Source: a bacterium (lineage in GTDB: Bacteria > Bacteroidota > Ignavibacteria > Kapaibacteriales > UBA2268). From it: 30,800 bases of DNA. The notes beneath the pieces are model-generated. The model ran no database searches. It was not told the DNA's origin and was given only the letters and a program-made list of their open reading frames with translations. Below are positions 25,054-30,800 of the stretch, piece by piece. Where the stretch lies: assembly GCA_030426865.1 (NCBI GenBank), contig JAUHXN010000004.1:1-30800 (forward strand). The letters are read 5' to 3'. Positions within the stretch are counted from its first letter, which is position 1, and every line of letters starts with the position of its first letter. A program made the position numbers and the translations under genes.

Positions 25054-25056
25054 AAT

Positions 25057-25989
25057 ATGCCTTTTTCGGTGGGCAATAGTGCAAGGATTAGCAGTAATAC
25101 ACCGGCAGCAAGTCATCTAAAAGCGTTGAGAGATTCTACTGCTCTGCTTAATAAGCATCAATTGAATTTATCAACGGGGAAGCAAATAAATAATGCTTCA
25201 GATGATATTGCCAATTACCCTACCTCCAGAATATTGCAATCCCGAAATAGTACTTTACAGTCTGCATCGCAAGCAGTAGCTGACGCTGGGAATGTTGTCA
25301 ATATTATTTTAGAATCACTTGACAATATTGCAGATCTGATTACTGAGATAAAAGATTCCACAGCTCAAGCAGCAAGCGGAATACAAGGTACAGACGAAAA
25401 AATTGCTCTTTCAAAAGCGGCTTACAGATTGGCCTCACAAATACAAACTATTGTTGATAGTTCTGTGTTCGGAGGAAGAAGTCTTATTGATGGGACATTC
25501 TCAGCTAATTTTGTAATCTCAGTTAATGCTTCGAATAGTTTGCAAACTCTATCAATAGATATGGGAACTGCAAACCCAAATTTCAATACGGAATCTGGAT
25601 TCTTCGATGTAAATGCTATGGGTATTACGAACTTTGCTGGTGTTTCTGGACTTGATTTACGTGAGCTTAATTTAGTTGATTCGAATAGTCTTGGTATATT
25701 CTCTGATGATAATATAGCTACAACTATGGCAAGTCTTTCAGAGGCATTAGACAATATTACTAACACAGCTTCTTATGTAGGTGGGTTTAGCAAAAGATTA
25801 GAATCGCAGTCAGAATTTCTGATAGAGCAAATAACTGGATATAAGGATACAATTAGCAGAATAGAAGATGCTGATGTAGCTAGAGAGCAATTGGAGATTG
25901 TTAAAAAACAATTTATGCAGCAAACTGCACTCCAATCGCTATCACAAGCAAATGTATCACCACAATCATATTTACGATTGTTAGAGTAG
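25057..25989 (+). CDS. Flagellin (first copy)
   Basis: A 310-residue flagellar filament protein. N-terminal D0/D1 helices (about 5-140): 'NLSTGKQINNASDDIANYPT', 'SRILQSRNSTLQSASQAVAD', 'SQIQTIVDSSVFGGRSLIDG'. A short variable part (about 150-215) follows, then C-terminal D1/D0: 'SRIEDADVAREQLEIVKKQF' and 'QQTALQSLSQANVSPQSYLR'. The central D2/D3 region is reduced, giving a small flagellin. Exported by the flagellar type III apparatus, so there is no signal peptide. No other flagellar genes (fliD, fliS, flgN, fliW) are beside it. The sigma-54-like promoter and strong SD suggest high, regulated expression. The second copy follows 53 nt later. Confidence 0.95.
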   Translation: MPFSVGNSARISSNTPAASHLKALRDSTALLNKHQLNLSTGKQINNASDDIANYPTSRILQSRNSTLQSASQAVADAGNVVNIILESLDNIADLITEIKDSTAQAASGIQGTDEKIALSKAAYRLASQIQTIVDSSVFGGRSLIDGTFSANFVISVNASNSLQTLSIDMGTANPNFNTESGFFDVNAMGITNFAGVSGLDLRELNLVDSNSLGIFSDDNIATTMASLSEALDNITNTASYVGGFSKRLESQSEFLIEQITGYKDTISRIEDADVAREQLEIVKKQFMQQTALQSLSQANVSPQSYLRLLE

Positions 25990-26042
25990 AAAAAATGTAC
26001 GATATAATTAATAATATTTTCACTAATATATAAGAGGTTAAT

Positions 26043-26978
26043 ATGCCTTTTGCATCTAGTGAGAGCGCCAGAATAGTTACGAATATACCTGCGGAGAATG
26101 CTTATAATTCTTTGAAAAAATCAGGTTTAGAGATTTCTTTAAGGCAACTAAGACTCTCGACAGGTAAACGGATCAACAACGCATCGGATGACGTTGCGGC
26201 TTACATCACTTCAAGAGCTTTACAGGCAAGGAACGGTGCCCTAAAAGCTTCACTTAAAGTGGTTGGCGATGCCAAAAATATCACTAATATTGCTATGGAT
26301 TCACTTGATAATATCACTGAATTGATAACACTTATTAAAGATAGTACTTCAGGGGCGGCTTCAGGAGCGATGGGAACGGATGAGAAAATCGCACTTGCTA
26401 AAGCAGCTTGGAGAATGGCACAACAGATACAAACTGTTGTTGACTCGACGGTATTTGGTGGCAGACAGCTATTGGACGGTACTTACAGCGTTAATTTCTA
26501 TATTGCAACTAACGCAAGTAATGACCTGCTTTCTATGGCAGTCAATCTATCAACTAGTAACCCTGAATTCAATGTTGAAAGTAATAACTTTGACTTGAAC
26601 TCAATTGCTACAACAAATTTTGCTGGTATTACAGGTCTAGATTTATCTAGCTTGAATTCAGTAAATGATATGGATTTAGGAATCTTTGCTGATTCGGTTA
26701 TTAATGTCACTTTGACATCTTTAACTGAAGCACTTAACAATGTTAGTAAGACTGCGGCTTTTGTCGGTGGTATTTCTAACAGGTTAGATTCTCAAACTTC
26801 GTTGATAGAAGAACAAGTAACCAATTACAATGCAGCAATCTCTCGTCTTGAGGACGCTGATGTGGCTATGGAACAATTGTCTCTGATCAAGGCACAGTTC
26901 TTACAGCAAACATCTCTGACTTCACTTTCGCAAGCGAACCAGAATCCACAAGCATTCTTGCAGTTACTGCAACAATAA
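26043..26978 (+). CDS. Flagellin (second copy, paralogue)
   Basis: A 311-residue flagellin colinear with the first copy: same MPF start, 'RLSTGKRINNASDDVAAYIT', 'MGTDEKIALAKAAWRMAQQI', 'VFGGRQLLDGTYSVNFYIAT', 'TTNFAGITGLDLSSL' and 'SRLEDADVAMEQLSLIKAQF'. Both copies keep the same short middle region, so they arose by tandem duplication and have since diverged at many positions. AGAGG precedes the ATG by 5 nt. The 53 nt between the genes contains no sigma-54 box, so it is either read from the first promoter or has a weak one of its own. A terminator follows. The filament is likely built from two flagellins. Confidence 0.95.
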   Translation: MPFASSESARIVTNIPAENAYNSLKKSGLEISLRQLRLSTGKRINNASDDVAAYITSRALQARNGALKASLKVVGDAKNITNIAMDSLDNITELITLIKDSTSGAASGAMGTDEKIALAKAAWRMAQQIQTVVDSTVFGGRQLLDGTYSVNFYIATNASNDLLSMAVNLSTSNPEFNVESNNFDLNSIATTNFAGITGLDLSSLNSVNDMDLGIFADSVINVTLTSLTEALNNVSKTAAFVGGISNRLDSQTSLIEEQVTNYNAAISRLEDADVAMEQLSLIKAQFLQQTSLTSLSQANQNPQAFLQLLQQ

Positions 26979-27006
26979 GAGACCAAGCATTAACTATAAT
27001 TCAAAG

Positions 27007-27038
27007 AACCGATTTTTTTAAAAGAAATCGGTTTTTTT
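27007..27038 (+). terminator. Rho-independent terminator of the flagellin pair
   Basis: AACCGATTT (27007-27015) pairs with AAATCGGTT (27025-27033) around a 9 nt loop, followed by a T run. Confidence 0.93.
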
Positions 27039-27059
27039 GTGTTTAGAGACTAAAGAGTA

Positions 27060-27080
27060 GAGACGTATTGCATACGTCTC
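27060..27080. repeat. Small palindrome: 9 bp arms GAGACGTAT/ATACGTCTC
   Basis: Perfect 9 bp arms at 27060-27068 and 27072-27080 with a TGC loop. Its sequence is of the 'GAGACG(C/T)ATTGCAT' kind, which occurs as a dispersed palindrome in many environmental genomes. It has no T tract, so it is not a simple terminator. Confidence 0.7.
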
Positions 27081-27126
27081 AGTATAACACGTCACTCTGA
27101 ACGAAAAGGATAGTCTAGGAAAAGAA

Positions 27127-27223
27127 TGTCACTGCGAGCGAAGCGTGGCAGTCTCAAATGTATGTTGTTTACCTTGGAGATTACCACGACCTCTTCGCTT
27201 CGCTCTGAGTCCTCGTAATGACA
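27127..27223. repeat. MITE-like interspersed repeat with imperfect inverted ends
   Basis: It begins TGTCACTGCGAGCGAAGCG and ends CGCTTCGCTCTGAGTCCTCG followed by TAATGACA. The ends pair imperfectly (TGTCA.T..GAG with CTC..A.TGACA), and GCGAAGCG has its inverted counterpart CGCTTCGC in the right half. This is the layout of a roughly 100 bp non-autonomous palindromic element of the 'GTCATTGCGAGCGAAGCG' kind often seen scattered through bacterial genomes. It is more GC-rich than the flanking DNA and has no coding potential. Confidence 0.75.
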
Positions 27224-27356
27224 GATTTTCAAATGTAGGGGGATTAAATTAGTGCCGCAATAATCAATTGTTGTTTTTTTATATGCTCAAATTATCAGAA
27301 AAAATAAATAATATTCTTATATTTCATTTCTAAATATTATCCTAAACCACCAAACA

Positions 27357-28514
27357 ATGAAAAAATTTATATTGCTTTTCGTATTCTTACTATCACTTGC
27401 TTTGCTCACTGCTAAAACTACTAAGTCAATAATTGAAGAAGTAAATCTAGACTCGCTAGTAATAACTGTTGAAGATCTTACTGGGGAAAGGTCAACGGAC
27501 CAATTTGGGATTATTCCCAATAGATATTCTGCAGAAGGAAGAAACACTACTTTTTTATACCTAGAAAATAGATTAAAACAATACGGATTAGAAACAGAAA
27601 TTGACAATTATAGATCCACTGGGTATAATGTAATAGGAACTCAAATAGGAACTGTATATCCAGATTCGGTTTTTATTATTTGTGCTCATTACGATTCAGT
27701 AGATGAATTCTGTGCTGATGATAATGCTAGCGGAACTGCAGCAGTGTTAGAAGCGGCTAGAATATTCTCAAAATTTAAATTTGAATATACTATTGTATAT
27801 GCACTTTGGGATGAGGAAGAGCGTGGTCTAATCGGAAGCAGATATTATGCTGAAAAAGCTAATGAGAACCTTGATAAAATTGCAGGTGTTTTGAATATGG
27901 ATATGATCGGGTATGATAGTAATAATGATTATCTATTTGAGTTACATAATGGCAATCAACCCATGAATGAAAGATTAACTAATAAAGTTACTCAAGTCTT
28001 AGATAGTAGTAACTTAAAATTAAATATGTCTATACAAACTCCTGGTACTAATAGAAGTGATCATGCTTCATTTTGGACTTACGGTTACCCTGCTATTTTA
28101 TTAATTGAGGGATTTTCTACGAATGATTTTAATTCTGAATACCACAGCTCAAATGATAAACTATCTATAATGAATTTAGATTATTATCATCAAGTTAGTC
28201 AGTTGACTATCGCAAGTCTTTTCGAGTTGGCCGTATTTGATAGTTTGATAGTAGTTGAGGATACTGAAAATATATCCGAGGTTGAATTTGAGTTATACCC
28301 TAACCCTACTACAGAATATTTATATGTAAAAAGATTAACAGATTCAGAGTCTATTAATATTATGATTATTGATTTAGAAGGTAAGGAAATATTATCTATT
28401 GAACCGCAATCACTATTAACAAAAACTGACATCTCGCAATTAGCAAGTGGTTTATATACAATAGTAGTTAGTGTTGGTGACAATTATTCCTCAAAGAAAT
28501 TTATCAAATTATAA
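27357..28514 (+). CDS. Secreted M28 family metallopeptidase with T9SS sorting domain (first copy)
   Basis: A 385-residue secreted aminopeptidase-like zinc enzyme. Signal peptide 1-19; catalytic domain about 25-300 with the two-zinc site intact: His111 ('CAHYDS'), Asp122 ('ADDNASGTAAVLEAARI'), Glu154 and Glu155 ('WDEEERGLIGS'), Asp182 ('NMDMIGYD') and His263 ('YHSSND'). Residues about 312-385 form a type A T9SS C-terminal domain: 'FELYPNPTTEYLYV', 'IMIIDLEGKEI', 'DISQLASGLYTIVV' and final 'KKFIKL'. It is therefore expected to cross the outer membrane by T9SS and be released or attached to the surface. No SD precedes the ATG, which follows an A/C-rich stretch as is common in Bacteroidota. A close paralogue follows 62 nt later. 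Confidence 0.94.
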   Translation: MKKFILLFVFLLSLALLTAKTTKSIIEEVNLDSLVITVEDLTGERSTDQFGIIPNRYSAEGRNTTFLYLENRLKQYGLETEIDNYRSTGYNVIGTQIGTVYPDSVFIICAHYDSVDEFCADDNASGTAAVLEAARIFSKFKFEYTIVYALWDEEERGLIGSRYYAEKANENLDKIAGVLNMDMIGYDSNNDYLFELHNGNQPMNERLTNKVTQVLDSSNLKLNMSIQTPGTNRSDHASFWTYGYPAILLIEGFSTNDFNSEYHSSNDKLSIMNLDYYHQVSQLTIASLFELAVFDSLIVVEDTENISEVEFELYPNPTTEYLYVKRLTDSESINIMIIDLEGKEILSIEPQSLLTKTDISQLASGLYTIVVSVGDNYSSKKFIKL

Positions 28515-28526
28515 ATAAGCAAATAG

Positions 28527-28544
28527 AAACTATTTTCATAGTTT
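28527..28544 (+). terminator. Weak hairpin between the two M28 genes
   Basis: AAACTAT/ATAGTTT with a TTTC loop, not followed by a proper T run. It may attenuate rather than stop transcription. Confidence 0.35.
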
Positions 28545-28576
28545 GACCTTTTAGCAGCTTCAAAAATCAGAAAACA

Positions 28577-29725
28577 ATGAAAAATTATATTTTACTTTTA
28601 GTATTCCTTCTAACTTTTACTTCGCTCTTTTCTCAAACAACTAGTACTATTATTGCTGAAGTTGACTCGGACACATTACTAACTACTTTAGAAGTGTTGT
28701 CTGGTGAAAAGCCATCTGCTAGCTTCGGAACTATTCCGAATAGGAAGACAACAGTGGGTAAAGGAGTAACTAGAAGCTATTTAGAGCAAAAGCTTGCTAG
28801 TTATGGTCTAGATACTGAAATAATAAATTACCGCTCAACCGGTAATAATGTAATTGGTGTTCAGAAAGGTGTGAAATATCCGGATTCTACTTTCATTATT
28901 TGTGCTCATTACGATTCAGTGGATGACTTTTGTGCTGATGATAATGCTAGTGGTACATCGACAGTATTAGAAGCTGCTCGAATTCTTTCCAAATATAAAT
29001 TCGAATATACTATTGTATATGCTCTATGGGATGAGGAAGAAAAGGGGCTAATTGGAAGTTTTAACTATGCAAGAACGGCTAAGGAAAACAATGAAAATAT
29101 AGTTGGTGTTCTAAATATGGACATGATTGGTTACGATGGTAACAACGATTATTTGTTTGAAGTTCATATAGGTAATAATCCTATAAATGCACGATTAACT
29201 GACCAGTTGACTCAAGTATTAGATGAAAGTGATTTAGACATAGAAAAGTCTATCCAAATACCGGGTACAGACAGGAGTGACCATAATTCATTTTGGAATC
29301 TTGATTACCCTGCAATTTTCATAACGGAAGCATTTTTTAATAATGATTTTAACCCTACTTATCATACATCTAACGATAGAATTTCTGTTATGAGCTTAGA
29401 TTATCATTTCCAGATTAGCAAGTTAGTAATAGGAACTTTATCAGAATTGGCTGTTCTAAGCAATACTTCAGATATTGAAGATGTGATAGATATTGTATTC
29501 GAAATATACCCCAATCCAACTGAGGACTTTATTAATTTAAAGAAAAAGAAGAATGTGGTAATCACTGATATTAAGGTGTTTAGTCTATCTGGGCGTGAGC
29601 TGTTATCTGTAAACCCCAATTCATATTTGAACATTATTGATATTGCAAATTTAGAAAGTGGGGTGTATTTTCTAGTAGTAAATACATCTACAAAACGCTT
29701 TTCAAAAACATTTGTCAAAATCTAA
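28577..29725 (+). CDS. Secreted M28 family metallopeptidase with T9SS sorting domain (second copy)
   Basis: A 382-residue paralogue of the preceding gene, colinear along its whole length: signal peptide ending near 'FSQTT', 'CAHYDSVDDFCADDNASGTS', 'WDEEEKGLIGS', 'NMDMIGYDGNNDYLFE', 'SDHNSFW' and 'YHTSNDR', so all five zinc ligands and the catalytic Glu are kept. The C-terminal domain (about 310-382) is again T9SS type A: 'FEIYPNPTEDFINL', 'IKVFSLSGRELLSV', 'DIANLESGVYFLVV' and final 'KTFVKI'. Catalytic parts are much more alike than the sorting domains and signal peptides, as expected after tandem duplication with relaxed constraint at the ends. The two may differ in substrate preference. Confidence 0.94.
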   Translation: MKNYILLLVFLLTFTSLFSQTTSTIIAEVDSDTLLTTLEVLSGEKPSASFGTIPNRKTTVGKGVTRSYLEQKLASYGLDTEIINYRSTGNNVIGVQKGVKYPDSTFIICAHYDSVDDFCADDNASGTSTVLEAARILSKYKFEYTIVYALWDEEEKGLIGSFNYARTAKENNENIVGVLNMDMIGYDGNNDYLFEVHIGNNPINARLTDQLTQVLDESDLDIEKSIQIPGTDRSDHNSFWNLDYPAIFITEAFFNNDFNPTYHTSNDRISVMSLDYHFQISKLVIGTLSELAVLSNTSDIEDVIDIVFEIYPNPTEDFINLKKKKNVVITDIKVFSLSGRELLSVNPNSYLNIIDIANLESGVYFLVVNTSTKRFSKTFVKI

Positions 29726-29765
29726 ATTAAATCTCATTATATTTATGAAAAAAAACGAAACTATA

Positions 29766-29787
29766 ATTAAGATATTAACGTCTTAAT
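29766..29787. promoter_or_regulatory. Inverted repeat upstream of the lipoprotein gene
   Basis: ATTAAGA (29766-29772) and TCTTAAT (29781-29787) with an 8 nt spacer, about 50 nt before the ATG at 29835. It could be an operator or a leader hairpin; in such AT-rich DNA a chance repeat is possible. Confidence 0.35.
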
Positions 29788-29834
29788 ATATGAAAAGAAG
29801 TTCAATTTTTTTCAAAACAATATAAGGGTGTAAG

Positions 29835-30596
29835 ATGAAGAAATACATATTTGCAATGGCTATAGCGTTAGGGATTTTGGCGTTTGCGTCTTGCTCAGAT
29901 GACAATAGTACAGATCCGAATGTGCTAGAAGGTGATACGAACCTACCAGCAACCGAAGTTGGAAGTGAGTTTGGAATCTATCTTGAGATGGAAGGTGATA
30001 CTAAAGGTGTGTTGGGTAAAGTGGAAGACAGCGTAGTAGTTAAAAGCCGAGAAAACGGTATAACAACTCTAAGTGCAAAGTTTGTCTTTAATGGATCCAT
30101 ACTAGCTGATGTCGATACTTTACTGGGTATAGAAGTATTACCTGAAGCATCAAGAAGAGATATAGTCAATCATTTCTTGAAAAGATTTGATGCTCAATTA
30201 GATACTAGTGATACAGAGCGAATGACGGTTACTACAGAAATCAAAGTAAAAGCAACTGACCAAGGAATACAAGATTTCGTATATAGCAAAGGCAATACTA
30301 ACAAGCCATTCACCTTAGTGAAATATGGTGACGGAGTAGGGACAAAATATTCGTTTAAAACTGATGACGGTTTGGAATACACAAGAGAGATTGTTTCAAA
30401 ATCGACTGAAGATGAGTACCCACTTGGGTTCTTCTACATTAAAGTGACAAAAGTGGAAGAGTCCCAACCGGATGACCCACTACTTAAGAAAATATCGTAC
30501 TATACTAATCACAAATTCGGATTAGTCGGTATAGAGTTAGAGACTATAAATGGGAAAAAAGCTAAAATAGACATTATGCCTTGGGCAATTCTTTAA
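29835..30596 (+). CDS. Lipoprotein of unknown function
   Basis: A 253-residue lipoprotein: lipobox LAFASC (Cys20) followed by acidic SDDNSTDP, a sequence start typical of Bacteroidota outer-membrane lipoproteins. The rest has beta-rich stretches ('TTLSAKFVFNGSILADVDTL', 'MTVTTEIKVKATDQG', 'FTLVKYGDGVGTKYSFKTDD', 'GFFYIKVTKVEES') and no cysteine after the lipid anchor. I recognise no family. AAGGG precedes the ATG, and a strong terminator follows, so it is a single-gene unit. It has no clear link to the peptidases before it. Confidence 0.82.
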   Translation: MKKYIFAMAIALGILAFASCSDDNSTDPNVLEGDTNLPATEVGSEFGIYLEMEGDTKGVLGKVEDSVVVKSRENGITTLSAKFVFNGSILADVDTLLGIEVLPEASRRDIVNHFLKRFDAQLDTSDTERMTVTTEIKVKATDQGIQDFVYSKGNTNKPFTLVKYGDGVGTKYSFKTDDGLEYTREIVSKSTEDEYPLGFFYIKVTKVEESQPDDPLLKKISYYTNHKFGLVGIELETINGKKAKIDIMPWAIL

Positions 30597-30627
30597 GCTT
30601 TTTTATAGGATAAATAACAAGATTAAA

Positions 30628-30662
30628 AAGAGACTGGAGATAACCAGTCTCTTTTTTTTTTA
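30628..30662 (+). terminator. Rho-independent terminator, probably bidirectional
   Basis: A 10 bp perfect stem (AAGAGACTGG 30628-30637 with CCAGTCTCTT 30644-30653) followed by a long T run. The A run on its left side means it can also stop the convergent minus-strand gene. Confidence 0.95.
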
Positions 30663-30663
30663 A

Positions 30664-30798
30664 TTACTCTCCATTTACCTTATCAACTGGCAATTTATAA
30701 GTTGGGTCTTCTATTACGTTCACATCAATGATGGCTTCAGCATCCTTGAGCAATTTACGACAATCACTACTTAAGTGACGTAGGTGGACTACCTTTCC
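30664..30798 (-). CDS. 3' end of a minus-strand gene, possibly the C-terminus of a SulP-type transporter (partial)
   Basis: On the minus strand an open frame enters from the right edge and ends at the TAA at 30664-30666, giving 44 residues: 'GKVVHLRHLSSDCRKLLKDA', 'EAIIDVNVIEDPTYKLPVDK', VNGE. It shares the bidirectional terminator with the lipoprotein gene, which supports it as a real gene end. The 'VHLRHLSxDCRxLLxxA' string recalls the STAS-domain end of some SulP anion transporters as I remember them. That is a weak, unverified resemblance; the call should stay 'partial gene'. Confidence 0.5.
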   Translation of the reverse strand, partial: GKVVHLRHLSSDCRKLLKDAEAIIDVNVIEDPTYKLPVDKVNGE

Positions 30799-30800
30799 TA

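Larger units (their letters stand above)
24763..25056. other. Divergent region between aat and the first flagellin gene
   Basis: About 290 nt, non-coding. It holds the sigma-54-like promoter at 24985-25000 and, on the other strand, must hold the aat operon promoter. A purine-rich stretch (about 24920-24945, AAGAGGGGGAGG) upstream of the sigma-54 box is notable but I cannot assign it. Confidence 0.55.
26979..27356. other. Intergenic region rich in palindromic repeats
   Basis: A 378 nt gap between flagellin and peptidase genes: terminator (27007-27038), palindrome (27060-27080), a short segment 'GTCACTCTGAACGAAAAGGA' that resembles another dispersed motif, the MITE-like element (27127-27223), then an AT-rich stretch (27240-27356) that probably holds the promoter of the peptidase gene. 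No gene is seen. Confidence 0.7.

Noticed and set aside
24824..25084. An 86-codon minus-strand open frame across the flagellin promoter
   Set aside because: It overlaps the sigma-54 box, the SD and the flagellin start, and its product is compositionally odd; no SD or family resemblance.
27007..27038. Hairpin after the flagellins considered as part of the repeat cluster
   Set aside because: It has a clean stem and T run directly after the gene, typical of an intrinsic terminator.
27060..27223. Repeat cluster considered as a CRISPR array
   Set aside because: No regularly spaced direct repeats; the units are different palindromes, each present once here.

Overview
The window is about 30.8 kb of AT-rich bacterial chromosome with ordinary coding density and no phage, plasmid or CRISPR signature. 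Two secreted peptidases end in a type IX secretion (T9SS/Por) sorting domain, several lipoproteins and outer-membrane-like proteins resemble Bacteroidota families, and yet there are two flagellin genes with a sigma-54-type promoter. T9SS together with flagellin points to the deep Bacteroidota/Chlorobiota (FCB) lineages such as Ignavibacteria or Kapabacteria rather than to a typical Bacteroidia. This placement is an inference. Some genes have clear Shine-Dalgarno sequences (GGAGG, GGAGGTG) and others have none.

Layout. (1) 1-367: end of a small exported beta-sandwich protein, then a terminator. (2) 610-4633: four tightly packed or overlapping + strand genes: a lipoprotein, mannose-1-phosphate guanylyltransferase, imidazolonepropionase (HutI) and an exported serine hydrolase, closed by a terminator. 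(3) 4809-6668: an ECF sigma factor directly followed by a partner with an anti-sigma-like N-terminus, one membrane helix, a long low-complexity linker and a C-terminal beta-strand-rich domain ending in Phe. (4) 6973-10173, minus strand: an exported HMA metal-binding protein with a Cys-rich tail, and a 905-residue S41-peptidase-like protein whose nucleophile position looks lost. (5) 10473-15681: YihY/BrkB membrane protein, a convergent DEDDy exonuclease, aconitase A and a small DUF5362-like membrane protein. (6) 15713-17906, minus: a three-gene unit DUF4349 lipoprotein, carboxypeptidase-regulatory/zinc-ribbon-like protein, VanW protein. (7) 18138-24762, minus: a five-gene unit with 3-11 nt gaps or a 4 nt overlap: aat, a PorE-like PD40/CRD/OmpA lipoprotein, PBP1A, a FAH-family hydrolase and an outer-membrane-like lipoprotein. 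(8) 25057-26978: two paralogous flagellins behind a sigma-54-like promoter. (9) about 27060-27223: a cluster of palindromic interspersed repeats. (10) 27357-29725: tandem M28 peptidases with T9SS signals, then a lipoprotein and the 3' end of a minus-strand gene.

Functional themes are cell envelope building and sensing (PBP1A, the PorE-like protein, VanW, DUF4349, the sigma/anti-sigma pair), protein export through T9SS, and motility. The most interesting element is the sigma factor with a partner that may span both membranes, resembling the dual membrane-spanning anti-sigma (Dma) idea described in Bacteroides. Next come the PorE-like lipoprotein translationally coupled to PBP1A, the degenerate S41 protein with two and a half copies of a jelly-roll-like module, and the repeat cluster after the flagellins.
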